Shown here in pieces: positions 5,283 to 5,349 of a DNA stretch of 5,349 nt. Positions within the stretch are counted from its first letter, which is position 1; the number at the start of each line of letters is the position of its first letter. The stretch spans positions 1-5,349 of the forward strand of contig CAXYVG010000168.1 in assembly GCA_964292325.1 (NCBI GenBank), written 5' to 3'. Under the pieces are notes generated by a model. The model was not told the DNA's origin. It ran no database searches and was given only the letters and a program-made list of their open reading frames with translations. Origin of the DNA: CTSoil-075 sp964292325 (GTDB taxonomy: Bacteria > Bacillota > Negativicutes > DSM-13327). Position numbers and translations under genes: made by a program.

Positions 5283-5349
5283 AAATACTGTTAACCTGAG
5301 TTTTGCAGTAAAATAAGATAAAAAAGCCCTGCTAGTTCAGCAAATTCGC

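Overview
The window looks like a low-to-medium GC, accessory, partly decaying stretch of a Firmicutes chromosome. The best guess is a diderm Negativicutes (Selenomonadales/Veillonellales-like). The reasons are Gram-positive style ribosome binding sites (GGAGGG, AGGAGG), TTGACA-N17-TAnnAT promoters, a YlmC/YmxH-type PRC-barrel remnant, and a cobalt chelatase of the CbiK type that carries an export signal. The taxon is an inference; no taxonomic marker is present. All recognisable genes are on the + strand.

Left part (1-1035): a metallo-beta-lactamase-fold hydrolase related to UlaG and NAPE-PLD. All metal ligands and the C-terminus are intact. Its homology continues upstream of the first usable start codon (TTG 214) to at least position 49, and then apparently into another frame through a one-base shift near 45-50, so the gene is probably broken at its 5' end.

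Middle-left (1036-2010): mostly debris. There is a hairpin-rich noncoding stretch ending in a clear UUCG-loop terminator (1211-1241), a remnant of the N-terminal domain of a DUF2075-type protein (1265-1417), and an unrecognised 134-residue frame (1504-1908) that looks like a piece of a larger helical protein.

RNA section (2012-2464): a strong promoter, tRNA-Arg(ACG), a 129-bp element bounded by near-perfect inverted repeats, a tRNA-Phe(GAA)-like gene whose 3' third does not fit its 5' part and resembles a tRNA-Trp end, and a terminator.

Middle-right (2489-3482): a probable two-gene operon of a 69-residue zinc-ribbon protein and a DUF1016 (YhcG-like) protein. The second gene is cut after its N-terminal domain and abuts, out of frame, the 3' end of a YlmC/YmxH-type PRC-barrel gene.

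Right part (3592-5081): the best-preserved unit. A promoter is followed by a cobalamin riboswitch, an antiterminator/terminator pair, a strong RBS, and cbiK encoding an exported sirohydrochlorin cobaltochelatase, closed by an 18-bp perfect hairpin. Cobalamin binding should favour the terminator, so the chelatase is predicted to be made when B12 is scarce. The window ends with an empty stretch and a strong promoter (5254-5282) for something beyond the edge. No complete new system is visible; the most unusual items are the chimeric tRNA, the inverted-repeat element between the tRNAs, and the series of gene junctions.
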